Positions 49,291 to 52,548 of a DNA stretch of 52,548 bases are shown here, one piece after another. The notes under the pieces were generated by a model. It ran no database searches. It saw nothing but the letters and a program-made list of their open reading frames with translations, and had not been told where the DNA came from. The stretch lies in assembly GCA_005884005.1 (NCBI GenBank), contig VAWI01000018.1:1-52548 (forward strand), read 5' to 3'. This DNA comes from Actinomycetota bacterium (GTDB lineage Bacteria > Actinomycetota > Thermoleophilia > Gaiellales > Gaiellaceae). Numbering within the stretch: the stretch's first letter is position 1; the number at the start of each line of letters is the position of its first letter. A program made the position numbers and the translations under genes.

Positions 49291-49412
49291 GGCAACTGCG
49301 CAGCACTCGCCGACTCCTGCTAGACACAGGGGGACGTTGCGCGGGATGATCAGCGCGACAGTTAAGGCTCTTCCGAGCGGCCCGGAGAGCGAACCCAAGC
49401 CGGAGGGGACCA

Positions 49413-50345
49413 ATGAGCAATGACAAGGGGAAACGCGACGAGTCGAAAGGCGGCGAGTCGGAGCAGGAGCACGGTTTCGGCGAGCTTCGACATTACGTGC
49501 CCGCGGAGATGCTGAACGTCTCCTTCCCTGCAGCGGTCCGCGGTTACGACCGACAGGCCGTCGACGCACACATCAAACGTGTCAATCGCCTGATCGCCGA
49601 GATCAAGGCGGGCGCCTCACCGCGCGCAGCGGTAAGACACGCGCTTGAACAGACCGAACAACAAGTCAGCGGCCTACTCGAGCGGGCGCGGGAAACGGCG
49701 GACGAAATCACGACGAGCGCGCACCGGGAGGCGGAAACCGAGGCGGACGGCATCAGGGCAAAGGCGGCGGAGTTGCTCGTCAACGCGAATGCCGAGGCGG
49801 ACGCCACCAAGACCGAGGCCGAGAAGTTTCTCGCTGACTCAAAAACTGAGGCGGAGACCCTGCTCGCGAACGCAAGGGCAGAAGCCGAAGACATGCTCGT
49901 TCGCTCACGCCTCGAGGCAGAGAACACCGTCACGCGTGCGCGAGGTGAGGCCGATGAGCGCCTTCAGCAGCTACAGGCCGAGCTCGCCTCTCTGCGGGAT
50001 CAGACTGAGGCGCGGGTGCACGAGTTCCAGGCCGACACCACCGCGGTGTGGGAGCAGCGTCGTCACCTGCTCGAGCAGATGCGCGGCATGGCGAGCGGTC
50101 TCGTCGATTTGGCCGATGCGGCAGCTGATCGAGTGCCCGACGAGCCGGATCTGCTCCAGGCGCTGGAACCAAAGACGCAAGCTGAAACCGAGCCGCAAGC
50201 TCCCAACGACGGCGAGGCCGACTCGACAGTGCCGACAGTCGAGGCCGACGAGGCCACTTACGACGAGGCTCGCAAGGCGCCCAAGAAAATTGCCGGCAGC
50301 GGCCAGTTGAGACAGGCGATCAAAACCAGGCGCCGACCGAGCTGA
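49413..50345 (+). CDS. DivIVA-domain coiled-coil protein
   Basis: 310 residues. A short DivIVA-like N-domain (LNVSFPAAVRGYDRQAVDAH, then IKRVNRLIAEIKAG) precedes a long coiled-coil rich in Ala, Glu and Arg (EAETEADGIRAKAAELLVNA, RLEAENTVTRARGEADERLQ). An acidic region and a basic end (KTRRRPS) follow. DivIVA relatives mark curved membrane at poles and septa. GGAGGGG precedes the ATG. Confidence 0.85.
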   Translation: MSNDKGKRDESKGGESEQEHGFGELRHYVPAEMLNVSFPAAVRGYDRQAVDAHIKRVNRLIAEIKAGASPRAAVRHALEQTEQQVSGLLERARETADEITTSAHREAETEADGIRAKAAELLVNANAEADATKTEAEKFLADSKTEAETLLANARAEAEDMLVRSRLEAENTVTRARGEADERLQQLQAELASLRDQTEARVHEFQADTTAVWEQRRHLLEQMRGMASGLVDLADAAADRVPDEPDLLQALEPKTQAETEPQAPNDGEADSTVPTVEADEATYDEARKAPKKIAGSGQLRQAIKTRRRPS

Positions 50346-50403
50346 ACACTCAAACGACCGCCTCCCGGTGTGGCTCCGACACGCCTCGAGGCGGCACGTG
50401 TGT

Positions 50404-51603
50404 CTAGCTCGGCCTCCCGTCCTCGAGCCGCGTCACTCCTGCTGCAGCGAGCTCGGTGACGTCCGCATCGGAGTAGCCGGCCTCAGCGAGGATCTCGGCG
50501 GAGTGCTCGCCGAGCCGGGGCGGCGGCGATCCGTACCCGACGCGGTCGCCATCGGCGGACAGCGGCAGGCCGACCGTCCGGAATCCGGCGAGCTCCTGAA
50601 GGATCCCCAGCGCCTGCGTTTGTTCGCTCTCGGCGACTTGGCCCACGTCCTGGACAGGAGCCGCCGGCACGCCGGCCTCGCGCAGCCGCTCCAGCCAGAC
50701 CGCCGAGCGTTCGACCTCGAAACGCTGCTCGAGCAATGGGATCAGCTGGCCCCGGTTCGCGACCCGGAGCGGATTCGTTGCAAAACGCGCGTCGTCGGCA
50801 AGGCTTGGGAGCCCGACGACCTCGCACAGCGCGCGAAAGAGCCGGTCGTTCCCTGCGACGACCATCAACTCGCCGTCCCGTGTGCAGAACACCTGGTACG
50901 GCGCGATGAGCGGAAACGCCGACCCCTCGCGGCCGGCGATCTCAGCTGTCGTCAGGTAGTTCGTCAGTTGGTAGGGGAGCAGCGCGAGTGTCGTCTCGTA
51001 GAGGGACAGGTCGAGGACGCGCCCGCCGCCCTCTAAGAGGGCGGCCAGCACGGCAAGCGCCGTCCAGACCGCGGTGCCGAGGTCGATCACCGACGTCCCC
51101 ACCCGGACGCGGGCACCGCCTGGCTCGCCGGTCACGCTCATGATCCCGCCTGCGGCCTGCATCAGTGGGTCGTAGCCGGGGTGATCGGCGAGCGGGCCGT
51201 GGCGGCCGAAGGCCCCGATCGAGCAGTAGATCAGCCGGTCGTTGCGCGCACGCAGCTCCGCCGGACCGAGGCCGAGCCGCCCCGCGGCACCCGGGCGCAG
51301 GCTCTGCACGAACACGGCCGAGCGCTCCGCCAGACGCAGCAGGGCGTCCCGCCCTGCCCGTGTGGACAAGTCGAGGGCGAGCGAGCGCTTGCCCGCGTTC
51401 GCCGCGAAGAACATCACGCTCCCCCCGCCGGCGAAGGGCGGCCCCCACGCCCGCGCCTCGTCGCCGCGGCCCGGATGCTCGACCTTGACCACGTCGGCGC
51501 CGAGGGCCCCGAGGATCTGCGTGCAATACGGGCCGGCCAGCGAGCTCGTCAGATCGAGCACCCGGACGCCCTCGAGCGGATGAAAGCCCGTCAGGCTATG
51601 CAC
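50404..51603 (-). CDS. CaiB/BaiF family CoA-transferase
   Basis: 399 residues. LEGVRVLDLTSSLAGPYCTQ and LGALGADVVKVEHPGRGDEA are the N-terminal signature. The catalytic Asp is Asp145 in HPGYDPLMQAAGG. SVIDLGTAVWTALAVLAALL follows. Family III CoA-transferases move CoA between carboxylic acids such as formyl-, succinyl- or mesaconyl-CoA. The substrate is unknown and no pathway partner is adjacent. Confidence 0.95.
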   Translation of the reverse strand: MHSLTGFHPLEGVRVLDLTSSLAGPYCTQILGALGADVVKVEHPGRGDEARAWGPPFAGGGSVMFFAANAGKRSLALDLSTRAGRDALLRLAERSAVFVQSLRPGAAGRLGLGPAELRARNDRLIYCSIGAFGRHGPLADHPGYDPLMQAAGGIMSVTGEPGGARVRVGTSVIDLGTAVWTALAVLAALLEGGGRVLDLSLYETTLALLPYQLTNYLTTAEIAGREGSAFPLIAPYQVFCTRDGELMVVAGNDRLFRALCEVVGLPSLADDARFATNPLRVANRGQLIPLLEQRFEVERSAVWLERLREAGVPAAPVQDVGQVAESEQTQALGILQELAGFRTVGLPLSADGDRVGYGSPPPRLGEHSAEILAEAGYSDADVTELAAAGVTRLEDGRPS

Positions 51604-51814
51604 GCTACCGATCAGGCTTCCTTACCGATGCGCGTTCGCGGCGACGCCGGCCCTTATCTCACACAGGAGGACACGTTTTCCTCGTCGACAAGGCGAAGCC
51701 GGACAAGCCGCACCGAGGCTGGCGATGCAAGTGACCGACGAACTCTCCAGATCCCTGGAGCGAGATCGAGCGGCTTAACGTGTCGAGTGTCCGCGTGCGT
51801 GGAATCACTTATTC

Positions 51815-52066
51815 GTGCAATTGTTCGCCGCCCACTTGGCCGACGCGGAGATCCGGCGCTACGTGGCTGGAAGCGTGAATGCGGAGACGGAGCGGCACGT
51901 AAGGATCTGCGCCTGTTGCGCACTCCGGCTGGCCAATGCGGCCCAGCAGGCCGTTTGGTGGGAGCGGCGGGGTCCGTTCGGTCGCCTTGTTCGGATCGAC
52001 AACTCACAGGCGGTCGATGAGCTGCTCTCCGAAATCGCGAGTGAGCAGCGACATGAGGCTGCCTGA
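51815..52066 (+). CDS. Small zf-HC2-like zinc-finger protein (83 aa)
   Basis: HLADAEIRRYVAGSVNAETE then RHVRICACCALRLANAA gives His-x3-Cys-x2-Cys of the zf-HC2 anti-sigma type. There is no membrane helix and no sigma gene beside it. The GTG start at 51815 is uncertain. The 211 bp upstream (51604-51814) hold nothing convincing except a small CTCCAG/CTGGAG hairpin. Confidence 0.55.
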   Translation: MQLFAAHLADAEIRRYVAGSVNAETERHVRICACCALRLANAAQQAVWWERRGPFGRLVRIDNSQAVDELLSEIASEQRHEAA

Positions 52067-52166
52067 CCAGGCGACCGTGAGAGGGGGCCGGGCGAACGCC
52101 TCTCGACGGCCTTCACCGGAGTCCACTAGACCTGAATCCGACCAAAACCTGACCACACACGATTTG

Positions 52167-52183
52167 AGGCCCGAATGGGGCCT
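52167..52183. terminator. Terminator-like hairpin beside the tRNA fragment
   Basis: AGGCCC, loop GAATG and one more G, GGGCCT, then CTT. Confidence 0.45.
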
Positions 52184-52213
52184 CTTGCGCACAAACCGTT
52201 TACTGGAGCGGTA

Positions 52214-52251
52214 TGGGCGGGGGCGGTACTGGGCTCGAACCAGTGACCCCC
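52214..52251 (-). tRNA. tRNA 3' fragment (T-arm and acceptor end), not a complete tRNA
   Basis: On the minus strand GGGGGTC is followed by ACTGG-TTCGAGC-CCAGT, a perfect T-arm with its consensus loop, and ACCGCCCCCGCC as an acceptor-like end. No D-arm, anticodon arm or matching 5' acceptor strand lies upstream. It fits an att remnant left by integration into a tRNA gene. Confidence 0.6.
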
Positions 52252-52474
52252 AGCTTGTCGAGACGGAGCAGCGTTCGCGCCGGATCGCTCACGTTCGCCC
52301 ACAGCGCATGGTTGAGCCGGATCTTTCGGCAAGCGAACACCTGAGCGAACGTGAACGAACGATGAGCGTTGCCATTGTTGCCACGTCGCCTTCGGCTCAC
52401 GTGGCGCGTGCGCGGTTCCGGGTCTGCCTGGCTGGAGGACCCACTGAGGGCCTTGTTCGGCGCAGATGTCGCCC

Positions 52475-52480
52475 TAGACT
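52475..52480 (+). promoter_or_regulatory. -10 box of a predicted leaderless promoter (zinc-ribbon gene)
   Basis: TAGACT then 6 nt and GTG 52487. Confidence 0.5.
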
Positions 52481-52486
52481 CATCGT

Positions 52487-52548
52487 GTGTCGCGCTGTCG
52501 GGCTTGCGGCGAGGAGAATCCAGAGCGGGCGAAGTTCTGCCTGGAGTG
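52487..52548 (+). CDS. Zinc-ribbon protein, 3' truncated by the window edge
   Basis: The visible start reads MSRCRACGEENPERAKFCLE and then Cys: a CxxC...CxxC zinc ribbon. In actinobacteria this opening often begins large adenylate/guanylate-cyclase or AAA-ATPase regulators, but only 20 codons are visible. GTG 52487 fits the leaderless pattern. Confidence 0.7.
   Translation, partial: MSRCRACGEENPERAKFCLE

Larger units (their letters stand above)
48553..49412. other. 860-bp decayed intergenic region
   Basis: No intact gene is convincing. It holds a 25-codon zinc-ribbon-like fragment (48755-48832), a folded element (48937-49023), a frameshifted TetR C-terminus (49049-49290), and the leader of the DivIVA-like gene. 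Short open frames in all six frames have Arg/Pro-rich shadow composition. Confidence 0.7.
52067..52486. other. 420-bp intergenic region with old attachment-site features
   Basis: Contains a terminator-like hairpin (52167-52183), a tRNA 3' fragment (52214-52251), a 14-bp inverted repeat with one mismatch (52285-52298 and 52345-52358) and a CCACGT/ACGTGG hairpin. An open frame across it on the minus strand ends DKLGVTGSSPVPPP, the usual artefact of reading through a tRNA end. Confidence 0.6.

Noticed and set aside
52200..52400. 66-aa protein on the minus strand ending LGVTGSSPVPPP
   Set aside because: That ending is the known artefact of translating a tRNA 3' end; no start signal is present.

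Overview
This 52.5 kb window is high-GC chromosomal DNA, roughly two thirds G+C, from an actinobacterium. Densely packed genes, many GTG and TTG starts, ATGA/GTGA stop-start overlaps, ArgR, DUF3618 and Phage_holin_3_6 proteins, and the thrS-infC-rpmI-rplT-trmH-like-pheS-pheT block point to Actinomycetota. A deep lineage such as Thermoleophilia is my best guess, from gene content and style only; no rRNA or complete tRNA is present to confirm it. No intact prophage, insertion sequence or CRISPR array was seen.

Layout. 1-6937: the end of a CapA-like gene, an aldo/keto reductase and RhtA-like exporter pair divergent from an Lrp-type regulator, a small membrane protein with a zincin-fold metallopeptidase, a DEAD-box RNA helicase and the ribosome GTPase TypA. 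6957-9180: an accessory patch with two adjacent toxin-antitoxin modules, an Xre/RES pair and a VapB/VapC pair. 9225-14680: an aminotransferase, a beta-carbonic anhydrase, a small secreted protein, an ArsR-SRPBCC-DUF899-TfoX operon and a divergent proline-iminopeptidase-like hydrolase. 14765-17921: two cyclic-nucleotide/unknown-domain and small proteins, then an ECF sigma factor carrying its own transmembrane segment and a soluble zinc-finger partner. 17977-24325 (minus): a complete 2-oxoacid dehydrogenase complex (E1 alpha, E1 beta, E2, and E3 further downstream) with a VOC protein, a kinase-like phosphotransferase and a GNAT acetyltransferase in between.

24350-28160: an unknown gene divergent from E1 alpha, argR with an ARG box, a four-gene envelope operon (DUF4235-like, unknown, holin-like, DUF3618), a tandem cupredoxin, a cNMP-binding protein and a strongly folded, probably transcribed 164-nt element. 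28161-36935 (minus): the translation block pheT, pheS, trmH-like, rplT, rpmI, infC and thrS, with a methyltransferase remnant between rplT and trmH and a 116-nt infC/rpmI overlap. 37065-41458: small stress- or regulation-type genes with two related structured RNA segments, a GNAT protein, a phosphotransferase and a cytidylate-kinase-like protein. 41455-46067 (minus): a full branched-chain amino-acid-type ABC importer (livM, livH, livF, livG, livK). 46139-48552: a sugar-isomerase-like TIM barrel and a phytoene-dehydrogenase-like oxidoreductase. 48553-49412: a decayed region. The right end carries a DivIVA-like protein, a CaiB/BaiF CoA-transferase, a zinc-finger protein, a tRNA 3' fragment that looks like an old attachment site, and the start of a zinc-ribbon protein.

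The most distinctive signals are regulatory. At least a dozen genes have a TAnnnT -10 box whose last base lies only 6-8 nt before the start codon, so they are predicted to be leaderless. Two paralogous RNA motifs with compensatory base changes flank a 66-aa gene. A 164-nt rod-like RNA fills the gap between two convergent genes. Several REP-like palindromes are scattered through the window, one of them inside pheT.
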